From: Piromyces finnis
Taxonomy: Eukaryota; Neocallimastigomycota; Neocallimastigomycetes; Neocallimastigales; Neocallimastigaceae
Reading direction: 5' to 3'
Length of the DNA stretch: 64,000 bases
Assembly (NCBI GenBank): GCA_002104945.1
Contig: MCFH01000049.1
Coordinates: 186,001-250,000, forward strand
How positions within the stretch are numbered: the first letter of the stretch is position 1; the number at the start of each line of letters is the position of its first letter. Positions 33,287 to 45,702 of the stretch are shown here, in pieces. The translations under genes and the position numbers were made by a program. A model generated the notes under the pieces. It saw only the letters and a list, made by a program, of their open reading frames with translations. It was not told where the DNA came from and ran no database searches.

Positions 33287-35285
33287 TTAAGTAATACAAA
33301 CAGGAGGATGATTTTTTGAACCAAAAGATATTATATTTTTATTTCTATTGGCAATTTCTTCTTCAATAATTTTCTTTTTTGTTTTTTTATATGATATTAT
33401 TATTCCTGTAGCAAGGATTAAAAAAATCACACCAATAAATAAAATAATTAATACTGAATTATTGTTACTTTCTGTTTCTAATAATGGATTATTTGATATA
33501 TGTCTATTTATTTTAATAAAATTTATAAAATGAATATTTATTAAAAATAAAAAATTATATATTTATTTAGATTTTAATTATATATTTAAATATATGTAAA
33601 AAAAAAAAAAAAAACAAATTACAGTTTCGTATTTAATTTCTTTATTTCTTTTGGAATTGAACCACTTAAATTATTTCTAGATAAATATCTATCATAAATA
33701 TTAAATTAGGTGTTTTAATAATAAATTAATCATAAAACACATATTTTCTTTTTATTTTATAATATTTATGATAAATGCATAATTCATTACAAAGATTTTA
33801 ATTTTGTTAACTTCCCAAGTTCAGGTGGTATAAGATCCAGTTAAATTATTCCCGGACAAATCTCTATTTATTTAAAAATAAAATATTAAATTTTTAACAT
33901 AATCATTATTTTCATGTAATAATAAATAATAATTATCATTGAAGTAATTATCATTGAAGTAGATTTAATTACAATATTTCTAAATTAGATAAATTTCCAA
34001 GTTCAGGAGGAATAGTACCATTAAAGTTGTTTCCATTAATTTCTCTATTTCATATATTTAAAACGAAAATGAAAAGTTTCAATTATAATATATTGTAAAT
34101 TTGAAAAATAAAAATAGATTTTGAAATGTTAATTACAATATTTTTAAATTAGATAAATTTCCAAGTTCAGGCGGTATATTACCACTAAAATTGTTTTCCT
34201 GAATTTCTCTATGAATAAAAATAAATAATACAATTAAATATTAATAAAAATAATATGTAATATAAAATTAAATCTTATTTGCTATAAAATATCAAATTTA
34301 AATACAGTGACTTCAAGTTTAATAAATTTCCAAGTCCAGAAGGTATAACACCACTTAATTGATTATTTGAGAGTTTTCTTTTTAAATATATTAAAAAATG
34401 ATTAATACATTATTTTTTATATTATTAATTATTAAATTAGAATCTAAAATTAATTACAATTCTTTTAATTTTGTTAAATTTCCTAATGAAGAAGGAATTG
34501 AACCTGTCAAATTAGTATTTAGAAAACATCTATTTTCAATTTATAGTTAAATATGATATATTTCAATTATTTATTTTCTTATATCAAGATACTTAATTTT
34601 AATAATATATATTTATCAATTATATATATATTACAATCTTTCTAATTTGAATAGACTTCCAAGTTCATTTGGAATTGGTCCATTTATATTGAATCCCTGT
34701 ATATTTCTATTAAAAAAATAAAATTTATATTCAATTTTTTTTTTATAAAACAATATTATTGGGATTACAAATTAACTAAATTTGATAATTTCCCAAGTTC
34801 AGATGGTATTGGTCCAATTAAATTAGCTCCAAGTAAATATCTTTTTCAAAAAAAAAAAATATTAAATGAATTAATACATACAATATAATGATATATTTAA
34901 ATAATATTTTTAATTACATATTTTCTAGATTAATTAAATTTCCAAGTTCAATTGGTATAGAACCACTATAAGATATATCAAAAAGATATCTAATAATGAA
35001 TATATATATATATTTTAATAATAATAATAATTATTATTTTATATAAAATATATTATATACTAAGTTATATATATAACAATAATTATTTTTTTATTTTTTT
35101 ATTCATTACATGATAGTTACATGACCATTTAAACATGTAATTCCATCATAATGACAACAATCATACGATGGTTCCTTTTTCAATATTTTGTTTATATAGA
35201 TACATTCTTCATTACTATTGTTTTGGGCATAAATATTTTTTATTGAAATAGTGATAAATATAATTATTAAATTTAATATTTCCAT
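33287..35285 (-). CDS. LRR receptor-like membrane protein 6, frameshifted in one exon
   Basis: Exons: 35110-35285, 34918-34989, 34769-34840, 34635-34706, 34458-34529, 34306-34377, 34137-34208, 33973-34044, 33791-33863, 33623-33688, 33287-33503. Exon 1 has the signal peptide ending 'IYAQ' and cap 'SYDCCHYDGITC.NGHV'. The conserved 'PSSLG' repeat is at 34458-34529. Exon 33791-33863 is 73 nt instead of 72: it reads GGTATAAGATCC where gene 5 has GGTATAGATCC, so one extra A shifts the frame and would remove the membrane anchor and tail. Skipping this exon would restore the frame, because all its neighbours are phase-2 symmetric. Otherwise it matches gene 5, including the 'SFGSKNHPPVCIT'-type tail. 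It is either a very young pseudogene, a gene rescued by splicing, or a sequencing error. Confidence 0.7.
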
Positions 35286-36208
35286 AATCTATTGACCTTT
35301 TAGTATTGAAGTAATTTAGATTTTGTTTCAAACTATCATTCAATAATTCTTTTAGTTGCAAAAAAATGGTTTTAATTAATTGTTTTATCTTTTAAGTTTG
35401 CAAGTGAAATAAAAAAAAAATTATAAGTAATAGACAAACAAAAATAAAAAAAAAGGTAAAATATATTTAAAATAAAAAATATTAAAGTTCATTATATAAA
35501 TATTTTTAAAAAAACTAATTTTTATTTAAAACATATAAAATTATTAATATTGAAATTATTATTAACATTTAGTTTTTAAAGTTTTTATAAACTATTTAAT
35601 GGAATAATAGGTATTACTAATTTATTCGGTAAATTTTATTTTATTAATACTATATATATTGGATAATTTTTTTTTTGAAACTTTAAGTATTTAATTATTC
35701 CTCTAGCTACAATTTATCAATTGTAATATTATCAATATTTTTTTTTATTTTAACATAAAGATGCATCTAATATTTAATATATTTTATTTTAAATATTATC
35801 ACTACAATAATGATTAAGTATTTATAAAGATCCATAAAAAAATTACTTATTTAAAAATATGATAATTTCTATATGAATATATATATACATTATACATTTT
35901 AAATATCTTATTAATAATATATTCTAAAAAAAATAAATATGATTATCAATATAATTATTAGTAATGCGTTAATTCTATTCTCTATATTGTATATATTAAT
36001 ATACTATCATATACTTAATAATCAGTAATAAAAATGTAATAAAATAATATTATAAAGAAAAAATATAATATCTTACATTCGGAAAATAATATATACTACT
36101 TAAACTTTAATAATGTAAATATCTTTATTATTTTAAAGAATTATACAAACTTCTACTACCTTATTGAAAGTTTTTTTTTTTTTTCCTAATAAAGAAAGAT
36201 TCAATTAT
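35286..36208. other. Intergenic spacer
   Basis: A/T-rich; no gene. It ends at the left target-site duplication of the SINE. Confidence 0.4.
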
Positions 36209-36221
36209 ATTTAAATCAAAA
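36209..36221. repeat. Left target-site duplication of the SINE
   Basis: ATTTAAATCAAAA, identical to 36772-36784. The A-rich 3' end is typical of target-primed insertion by a LINE endonuclease. Confidence 0.9.
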
Positions 36222-36771
36222 TTTTTTTTTTTTAACTTCCGAGTGCATTTCTCCCATCGATCAGAGTTAGCTCCAATGGTGGTTCTTAGAGAAACGTTGG
36301 CTCATTCCTATTGCTAGGTGGTTGTGACCCTCCTGGTCTGTCATACTGTTTCTTCAGCTTCGACGCTCACTTAATCCATGTACATTAGATGCATGTCGTT
36401 GTACGATATTTCACAACTACAATGCTAAGCCTCTTATAGTCAATTTGATCACGTGTCAACCGCCCCCTAATGTTTACACTTAAAAAATTGATTAAGGAAT
36501 ATTATGTGTTTTTGGCATAGCCTAAGTCACCACTTATTAAGTTCTAATTTGGAATGTACCATGTACACTAGACCCTCTCAGGCCGGCTAGACGAGTGTTA
36601 TTATCATAGTAGTAAATTAGAAAGTTCATTTATACTTACCTGAATATCATAACCCAACCCATGGCAAACCCAGTGGGAAAATCCACAGGCACTGACATCT
36701 GCGGGGTCGAACCAGAAGCCTTATGTATGCTAAGGAAACGCCTTAACAACCAGGATAAAAACTGGAACGAC
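36222..36771 (-). mobile_element. tRNA-derived SINE, ~550 bp, with target-site duplication
   Basis: Flanked by a perfect 13-bp direct repeat ATTTAAATCAAAA (36209-36221 and 36772-36784). On the - strand the element begins at 36771 and ends in a 12-nt A-tail (T-run 36222-36233). The 5' head is tRNA-like: a short D-arm-like stem (CCT/AGG, 36741-36754), a 5-bp stem with 7-nt loop (36719-36735) like an anticodon arm, and GGTTCGACCCC (36713-36703), a perfect match to the Pol III B-box consensus GGTTCGANNCC. The body contains CAG/GTAAGT. The tail (36328-36368) shares 37 of 41 bases with the end of the LINE ORF (8147-8187). The tRNA of origin is not clear. The G+C content is much higher than its surroundings. 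Confidence 0.85.
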
Positions 36772-36784
36772 ATTTAAATCAAAA
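36772..36784. repeat. Right target-site duplication of the SINE
   Basis: ATTTAAATCAAAA, the partner of 36209-36221. Confidence 0.9.
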
Positions 36785-37038
36785 AGGAATAATTAAAATA
36801 ATTCTATTTTAAAGTTTTTAAAGTTTTTAAAGTTTTTTTAAATTTTTTTTTAATTTATTTTTAATTTATTTTTAATATTTCTATACTTAATAAGGTTTAA
36901 TAGAAATTTTTTATTTTTCTTATTAATTAAAGTTAATTTAAAAAATTTATGTTAATGTAATGTAACGTATTGTATTAACTCAAAAAATTGTAATAAAATT
37001 AAACTCTTCATCAAAAAAAAAACGACACACTTTTTTAG

Positions 37039-37189
37039 TTTCATGCATCTAATTTACATGGATTAGGTGAGCGTCGAAGTTGAAGATTCAGTATGACAGA
37101 CCAGGAGGATCACAAACACCTAGCAATAGAAAAGAGCCAGCATTTCTCTAAGAACCACCATTGGGGCCTCAGAAGTTAAAAAAAAAAAA
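37039..37189 (+). mobile_element. 5'-truncated SINE copy, opposite orientation
   Basis: Matches the reverse complement of about 36234-36390 (the SINE 3' ~145 nt, including the LINE-shared block) with scattered differences, and ends in a 12-nt A-run. Similar sequences on both sides (AACGACACACTTTTTTAG at 37021-37038; AACGACACCTTTTTAG at 37189-37204) look like a slightly diverged target duplication. 5' truncation is usual for LINE-driven copies. With the element at 36222-36771 it forms an imperfect inverted repeat of about 145 bp arms. Confidence 0.8.
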
Positions 37190-37664
37190 CGACACCTTTT
37201 TAGATTTTCAATAATCCATTATATTTAATATTTAAGTATATATATATATGAATTATATGTAAAAAAAAGTTATTAATATACTAATGTATAATATAGTTTT
37301 AGTGAAAATAAAATATAAATTATATATATATATTTTTCGTTTAATTAACAATATAATTTTAATAATAAAATATAAAAAATATATTATTTCAAGTATTGTT
37401 ATAAACATAATAAATTTCAATTTTTATAAGAAATATTTGAAAAACCAAAAATATACTTTTTTATTTATGTATAAATATTCTTTTTACAACAATGATTTTT
37501 TTCATTGTTTTTAAATATTTTAATATTAAATAATAATTAAAATGCTTTTAAAATGAAAAAGTGAAATTCAGTAAATATAAATAATATATATATTTTTAAA
37601 AATAAAACTATGTATTCAATTATAATATTCAAGTGGAAGAACCAATAAAAAAATATATGAAAGC

Positions 37665-37740
37665 ATTTTATTTACAATAGTAACAATATAAATGTTCTAA
37701 GCTTGATATATTTTTCAAATTTTGGATACTAGAGAATTAT
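37665..37740 (-). pseudogene. Isolated decayed LRR exon
   Basis: The reverse strand still shows the '..LSSLEHL' half of an LRR exon next to a GTAA donor, but the first half is unreadable. No companion exons survive. It lies just downstream of LRR gene 7. Confidence 0.45.
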
Positions 37741-38055
37741 TTATATGGTATTTATAAGTTATTATTTATTAAATATATAATTTGTTAAAGATAATTATTA
37801 TATAATTTTTTTTAAACTATTATATATAATATATAATAGTTTAAAAATTTTATAATATTTACATGACAATATATGACAAGATAGAATCGATTTGTTATAA
37901 TATATTATTATACTATTATAGATATTATAGTTTATAAAATTTTATTTGCAGTATTAACTTTTAATGAATTGATACATTATTTTATAAAATTACTTCATTT
38001 TATACAATTAATTGTTTATATTATATAAAATTATAAAATTAATGGGAAAATGTAT

Positions 38056-40303
38056 TCATAAAAATATTATATTTCTATTTTTGTTTTCATTTTCTTTAGA
38101 AAATTTCTTTTTACTTTTTATATATGTTAGTATTATTGTTATAAAAATAGTTATAAAAAAAATCCCCACAATAATAATTAATAATTTATTATTTTTATTT
38201 TTTGTCTTTAATAATGGATTATTTGATATATCTCTTTGTTTTTAATCAAAATAAAAGCAATAAATTTATTAGTACTAAAATATAAATTCATATTTATATT
38301 TAATTTTATAATAAATTTATATAAATTAGAAAAGAAAGATTAATTACAGATTCTTCAAATTTAATTTTTTAATTTCTTTCGGAATTGAGCCATTTAAATT
38401 ATTATTTGATAAATATCTTTTTTTTTTTTTTTTTTTTTTTTTGAATATAAAATAAAAAATAATATATATATTATGTTATAATGAAATATAATAAAATAAT
38501 AAATACTATAATTTAATTACAAATATTTTAATTTTGATAGCCTTCCAATTTCAGGTGGTATGGGTCCAGTTAAATTATTTCTTGATAATTCTCTATTTAT
38601 TTAATAATAAAAAATTTATTTATTATTTATTAGTATTATCTATTTTTATTAGCCTTTTTTAATTAAAATATTACAATAATTCCAATTGAGCTAAATTCCC
38701 AAGTTCTGGAGGAATATAACCTTCTAAATTATTTTCAGATAATTCACTATAAAATAACAGTTAAACCTTAATAATATACCTATACAAACGAATATAATAC
38801 AATTTATTTATTGTAATAATTACATAAATTTTAAATTAGATAAACGCCCAAGTTCAGGTGGAATAACTCCGTTTATCTTATTTGCATTGATTTCTCTATT
38901 TAAAATGGAATTGAAAAGTTTTAGAAATAAATGGTATAATTTACAAAAAGGGAATCAATATTAATTAACTTACAAAGATTTTAAATTTTTTAAATTTCCA
39001 AGTTCAGATGGTATAGAACCATTTATAGTATTATTGGATATATCCCTATTTTATATTTAATATAACTTTAATAAAAATAATGATTTTTTCAATAAAAATA
39101 AAATAAAACACAATAAGACAATATTCAAATTAAATACAATCTCTCTAGGTTTATTAAATTTCCAAGTTCTGGTGGTATTGTACTATTTAAATAATTATTA
39201 TCTAAATTTCTTTAAAATGAAAATAAAAAAAAAATTAACAATATATTTTTTACTAATTATAATAAATGGTATTATTATTTTAATTAAAATTACAATTGTG
39301 TTAATTTTGATAAATATTTTAATGATGGAGGGATTGAACCTGTTAAATGATTTCCAGATAAATATCTTTTTTTTTCAAATTGAAATACTATTTAATTAAT
39401 AGATTGAATTTATATTTTTAATGATAAATAATATTTAAGCAGTTACAATTCTCTCAAATTAGATAAATTTCCAAATTCAGGCGGTATTAAACCATATATT
39501 TTTTTCCCTTTTATATATCTATTTAAATGTGTAAAAATAAATGAAATATGATAAACATAAAATCGTTTATTATCCTCTTTAATATAAATAAGTATTAATA
39601 ATTACAAATATTCCAAATCCGATAGATTCCCGAGTTCAGGTGGTATAGAACCAATTAATTTACCACCATATATATATCTATTTTATATTATATTAAAAAC
39701 AAATTTTAATATATATATTTTTTTATTATATCTATAATTTAATACTACAAAAATTTTAGATTAGTCAAATTTCCAAGTTCAGGTGGTAAATAGCTATCAA
39801 TTAATGTATTTAAAAATCTTTTTTAGCCAAAAAAAAAATGCATTAATATAAAGTATAATGAGTATTTTATTGAATTAAAATAGACAGAATATGTGAAAAA
39901 TTAATTTTATTTTAAATAAGCAAATTTTAAATAGTAATATAATTTTTTAATAATTCAACGATACTGAAATATTTAGGAATACTAAATAAGCAATTTGCTT
40001 AATTTTCATAATTTTTAATAATAATTATTCATAATAATAATTATTTTATTTTATATATTTCTTTTGAACTTTTTTTATTATTAACAATATTACTGAATAT
40101 TGTTAAACAAAAAATTGAGTAATTCATTACATTTTAGTGATATGGCCATTTGAACATGTAATTCCTTCATCATTACAGCAATTGTTTGATTTTTCCTTAT
40201 TCAATAATATATTTATTGGATAACATTCCTCATTAGTATAGTCTTGTGCAGAAATATACTTTATTAAAATAATGATAGTAATTAGTAATTTAATAATTAT
40301 CAT
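38056..40303 (-). CDS. LRR receptor-like membrane protein 7 (354 aa, tail truncated)
   Basis: Exons: 40131-40303, 39749-39817, 39606-39677, 39447-39518, 39294-39365, 39138-39209, 38974-39045, 38824-38895, 38675-38746, 38521-38592, 38348-38416, 38056-38233. Exon 1: signal peptide ending 'ISAQ' and cap 'SNNCCNDEGITC.NGHITK'. Ten LRR exons follow; the Ser-rich repeat at 39294-39365 reads 'GSIPPSLK'. The last exon starts 'DISNNPLLKTK', has a helix rich in Ile, then 'KSKKKFSKENENKNRN'. Where the paralogues continue with SFGSENHPP, this gene has a TGA (38056-38058); the bases beyond are recognisably a decayed version of the motif. So the protein keeps its ectodomain and anchor but has lost the conserved tail. 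Confidence 0.75.
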
Positions 40304-40863
40304 TATTTATTAAATTATATAATACTAATATAATTTATTTATATATAAATCTATAAAAAATTTGTTTAAAGTAATATTTTTTTTTATTATTATTATTATT
40401 ATAAAAGCAAACTTTTAATAAAGTATTTTTTAAAAGTATTTAAGAAAAAATTATAAAAATCTATCTCTAATAAAAAAAAATTAATTTTAATATAAAAGCT
40501 AATGAAAATTAACATTATTTTTTATAGAATATTTATCAATATAATACATATGTATTATAATATTAACCTACTATTTTATTGTTATATATAATAATTTGTT
40601 TATAGAAATATAATACATTATATAAAATATTGCATTATATTTCTCTATTGGTATCATTTTATTCATTAATATAATATAAAAAAGTAAACTTTAAATACTT
40701 TAATGATTCTTTTCTAAGATTAAATATGAAACTATAATTAATAATGATTTTTACATTTCATATAAAGTTTTATTTAATATATAATGTTCATGCTTATTAA
40801 CTTTATTATTAATGTATTCTTTTTTTATACATAAAATTTGTATTATATTGAAAAATATACATA
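40304..40863. other. Intergenic spacer
   Basis: A/T-rich, nothing recognised. Confidence 0.4.
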
Positions 40864-42428
40864 TTAATTAATAAAAATAGGAGGGTGATTTTCTGAACCG
40901 AAAGATAATATATTTCTATTTTTTCTTTCATTTTCTTCTTTATTGATTTCCTTCTTAGTTTTTATATAAGCAAATAATAAAATTATTATAATGATTATAA
41001 TGCATGCTACTACAACAAAAATAATTAGTAACTTTTTATTATTTTTAGTTTTTAATAATAGATTATTTGATATATCTCTTTACATAATGAAAGTAAAAAA
41101 TTAAATAATCATTAGAAATACTTGAATATATTTTTATTTTAATGTTATATAATATTATTTTTATAAGAAAAAAGAATAATTACAGATTCTTTAAATTTAA
41201 TTTTTTGATTTCCTTTGGAATTGGACCACTTAAATTATTATTTGATAATATTCTATTTTGAATATGAAAATAAAAATTTCAATATTTGAAAAAAAAGAAA
41301 AACATACATTCTTCTACATATATATATATACGAAATATAGAATTAATTACAAAGTTTTTAATTTTGATAACTTTTCAAGTTCAGGTGGTATAAATCCAGT
41401 TAAATTATTTCCAGATAAATCTCTATTTATTTAAAAATAAAATATTAAATTTTTAACATTAAGATTTAATTTTTATTATTATTATTATTATTACTAAATG
41501 TATTTTTATAATTTCATGTTAATTACAAATTTTCCAATTTAGACAATTTCCCAAGCTCAGGAGGAATAAAACCTACTAAATTATTATTTGATAAATCTCT
41601 TTATATCAAATTAAAAATGAATAACAAAAAAAATTATTTATATTATAATTTAATAGATTATATTAGATAAAAAGGTACAGATATTTTAAATTAGATAAAT
41701 TTCCAAGTTCAGGAGGTATAGAACCAACTATGCCATTTCCTTCAAGCTGTCTATGTTAAATAATGTTAAAATTACTATTCATTTATATAATATGAAATAA
41801 CTAACGACAAAATATTTTTAATAATTACAAATATTCTAAATTAGTTAAATTTCCAAGTTTGGGAATAAGAAGTACATTATTATATTCGTAACTAATACAT
41901 CTTTATAAAAAAAAGTATAATATTAATAAATAATAGATATTTAAATATTTAAAAATAAATAAAATCTTGTGGAATAATTTATAACAGTTATATGATTTTT
42001 CATTTTAATATAATATATATATTATAATAAATATTTAAAAAACATTTTTTGCATAAAAATTGAATTATTTAAGAGTTGTAACATAATAATCCTATTTTTT
42101 TTTATATTTCCTTTTCTCTATATTTTTATTTTCTTTTATAAATTAAACGTGTGTTGTTTCCTATAATAGGATATCAATCAATATTATCACCAATTTTTTA
42201 AACATCTATGAAAATTTATAATACTATCAACCTTATTTACATTTTTGTGATATGACCATTTACACATACAATCCCGTTTTCTAAACAACAATTATATGAT
42301 TGTTCCTCTTATAATAATATATTTACTATATTACATTCTTCACTAGTATATTTTTGAGAAGAAATAAATTGTATTATAGTTGTGAAATTAAATAATAAAA
42401 AATATATGTAATTACGATGCTTTATCAT
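40864..42428 (-). pseudogene. LRR receptor-like gene 8, short and with a nonsense codon
   Basis: Exons by splice signals: 42241-42428, 41829-41900, 41679-41750, 41527-41598, 41351-41422, 41184-41252, 40864-41077. The first exon has an in-frame TAA at 42309-42311, inside the cap region just before 'EEQSYNCC', so translation from the usual start would stop after about 39 residues. Only five LRR exons remain (paralogues have 9-11) and the conserved 'IPSSLG' repeat is missing, which suggests an internal deletion. The other exons are open, and the tail 'ILSFGSENHPPIFIN' is the best-preserved part. A shorter product from a later start cannot be excluded. Confidence 0.75.
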
Positions 42429-42781
42429 TATTAATAAAAAAAAAAACAAATTGTTAATTACATAAGAATATATATAAATATGAATAAAAAAAAATAAAAA
42501 AATAATAAAAAAAAAAAAACATAAAATTAAGAAGAAATATAAAGTAATTGTAATAATTATTCTAAATAATAATTTTTTTTTTTTAAATTAAAAGTACTTA
42601 AAGAAGTATATAAAAAATAAAGTTTCCAATCTTTAACGATTCAAATATTTTAAATATTTCAACTACTAGTAAAAAAAAAAATAAAAAAATAAAAAAAAAA
42701 GTATATATATGATTTACTCTATCTTTAAATAGTATTATATAGTTATCTTTAAAAAGTTAAGAGTTAAATTTTAAGCTTTTA

Positions 42782-42824
<43 letters not shown>

Positions 42825-42959
42825 ATTACACTTGAAAAATATAATATTAATAATGAGATTTTATTTGACATATACATTGTTTAATAAGAAATTTTTTTGA
42901 TATATTTTTTCTTAATTTATAAAAATAAAGTAATAATGATTTCTTCAAAGTATTGATTT
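42429..42959. other. Intergenic spacer with long poly-A run
   Basis: Contains a ~43-nt A-run at 42781-42823 and several shorter ones. No gene. Confidence 0.5.
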
Positions 42960-45064
42960 TTAAGAAATGTATATATCAGGGTGATTTTCTGAACCAAAAG
43001 ATATTTTATTTTTACATCTTTTTGCATTCTCTTCTTCAATGATTTTCTTTTTAGTTTTTAAATATGATATCAGTATTATTAAAATAATAATTACAACGCA
43101 TATTACAATAATAAAAATAATTAATAATAAGTTATTATTATTTTCAGTTTCTAATAATGGATTATTTGATGTATTTCTTTAAAGTTATAAGCATAAACAA
43201 AGTATTAAATTTTATATATTATAATAAACATTAATATTTGAACATTTATATTTATATTTTTAATAATTTATATATAATATACAGTTTTATATTTAATTTC
43301 TTTATTTCTTTTGGAATTGAACCACTTAAGTTATTATTAGCTAATGTTCTATTTTTAATAACAAAACAAAGATATTTAAGAAAATACAATATTTATAAAA
43401 TGTAATAATTAATTATTTATAATAGAATAGTTACAAAGTTTTTAATTTTAACAAATTTCCAAGTTCAGGCGGTATTGATCCTGTTAAATTATTTCTTGAT
43501 AGATCCCTATTTTGTATAAGTATTAATATTGAAACATATTTTATATTTATTTAATAATGTATTATTTACAGTCTTTCTAATTTAGATAAGTTTCCAAGTT
43601 CAGAGGGTATAGGACCATTTAAATGACTTTCTTTAATATCTCTATTATGATAATGAAAAAAAAAAATTAATAAATTAATTATTATATATGCAAATAGATT
43701 ATTAATTATGATATAACATTAAATATTACAGGTTTTTTAAATTTGATAAATTCCCAAGCTCGAGAGGTATAGTATTAATTAAAGTATTCCTTGATAAATC
43801 CCTAAAATATATTATGTTTTTAATATATTTATATTATTTTTATTATTTAATAATATAATCGATTAAAATACAATTTTTCCAAATTTATTAAATTTCCAAG
43901 TTCAGATGGTATAGCACCACTTATATTATTATTATCTTGTATAACTCTTTCATATATAGTCAACATATTTATAATTAGTATTAAACAAATTAATGTTTAA
44001 TATTTATATATTTTCTTTTTAATTACAATTCTTTTAATTTTGATAAATTTCCAATGGAAGAAGGAATTGAACCCGTTAAATTACATTGGGATATAATCCT
44101 TTAATTAAAATAAAAATATTGGACTTGTTTATAAATATATATATATATATATATATTTTTTTTCCTAATATAATATTAAAAAATTACAAATGTTCCAGAT
44201 TAGATAAATTTCCAAGTTCCGATGGTATTGAACCATATATATTTTTTCCTTGTATTTTTCTATTAAGTATTACATAAACAAAATATAATATTTTTATTTT
44301 TTTATTATAATATTATAAATTATCAATAATAAGAACAATAATAATTACAAATTTACTAAATTTGATAAATTCCCAAGTTCAGGTGGTATTGAATCATTAA
44401 AACCTTCACCAGTTATATATCTATTTTAAATAATATTCTCAAATTATTATTATCATAATCTCTAATAATTATTTTAATATAAAATAAAACATTTTTAATT
44501 ATTACAAGTTTTCTAAATAAGTTAAATTTCCAAGTTCAGGAGGAAAACTAAGAGTATATAACGGTAAATGAAAATATCTTTATTTTTGATGAAAATGATA
44601 TAATATTATTAATAAAAAATATATAGTATTTTTTATTACAATTGAGTATATTATTGAATGAATTTAAATTATGAATATAAGCTAGATACTATTCTAATTA
44701 ATTTGATGTTATACAAATAATAAAATAAATATAACATTGATTTCTTTTTATATTTAGAAATAAATAGTTAAAGTTTCAATTAAAAATAATACTCATTTTC
44801 AATTATATATATATATATTTTCATATTTTATTTTTTATTCTTTATTATCTAATTTATTAACTCAATATTTCAATTAATGAAATATTACATTATCGTGATA
44901 TGACCATTTGTACATATAACTCCTTCATTTTTACAACAATTGTTTGTTTGATCTTTTAATAATATTTTATTTATTGGTTTACATTCTTCATTAATATCAC
45001 TTTGAGCTGAAATAAGTTTTATTATGAAAAAGGACGTAATTGATAAAATAAAAAGTATATTCAT
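42960..45064 (-). CDS. LRR receptor-like membrane protein 9 (345 aa, 11 exons)
   Basis: Exons: 44889-45064, 44506-44577, 44349-44420, 44188-44259, 44027-44098, 43872-43946, 43730-43801, 43570-43641, 43435-43506, 43283-43348, 42960-43176; all open. Exon 1: signal peptide ending 'ISAQ' and cap 'TNNCCKNEGVIC.NGHIT'. Nine LRR exons; one is 75 nt (43872-43946) because of one extra Asn codon, and the 'GSIPSSIG' repeat is at 44027-44098. The last exon has 'SNNPLLETE', one helix, the linker 'KTKKKIIEEENAKRCKN' and the tail 'KISFGSENHPDIYIS'. Domain order, tail and intron pattern match genes 5, 8, 10 and 11. Confidence 0.8.
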
Positions 45065-45702
45065 TTGCTTGTAACTCTTATTATTATTAAGAAATATTAA
45101 AATATAGAAACAATTTTAGTATTAATCATAGATAAAAATTAGAATGAGATTTCTAAAAGAAAACCTTTTTTTTTATACTCGCTTATAAATATAGAAATAA
45201 AAATGTTTATAATTCCAAAAATATCCAATTTATTAAAATTAACGCGTATAAAGATATTTCAATCCAAGAAATAATTATGATTTATATTATTAAACTAATT
45301 AATGCTTTAAAGTATGCTAATAATAAATTTTGTAATAATTAATTATTATTATTTTGGTAATATTTTTCGAATATCATATACATTCTTTAGTTTATATATA
45401 AATTGCTATATTGTTAATATTATGTTTATTACTATTATATTTCATGTATTTTATATTTTTAATTCTATTTTTTTTATAAAAAATGAATAAAATATTATGG
45501 AATATTTCAATTTTAGTACTAATAAATTATGATTAAACTTTCTATAATTTCCAATATTATAAAGAACATCTTATTTCATTAATGTATTACATTATTGATA
45601 ATGTAACGTACAAAAAAGGAGCTCAAATTATTTCATTTACATATTTATAATTACTTTAATACTATTTCAAGAATTTCAATTTCTTATATAAAGTAATTAA
45701 TA
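45065..45702. other. Intergenic spacer
   Basis: A/T-rich, nothing recognised. Confidence 0.4.

Noticed and set aside
36634-36660. U1 snRNA gene on the + strand (ATACTTACCTG matches the U1 5' end)
   Set aside because: Following bases do not fold or read like U1; the reverse strand match is simply a perfect splice donor within the SINE.
36700-36771. Functional tRNA gene
   Set aside because: B-box and an anticodon-like stem are present, but there is no acceptor stem or U33, and the sequence lies at the 5' end of an element with target duplication and A-tail.
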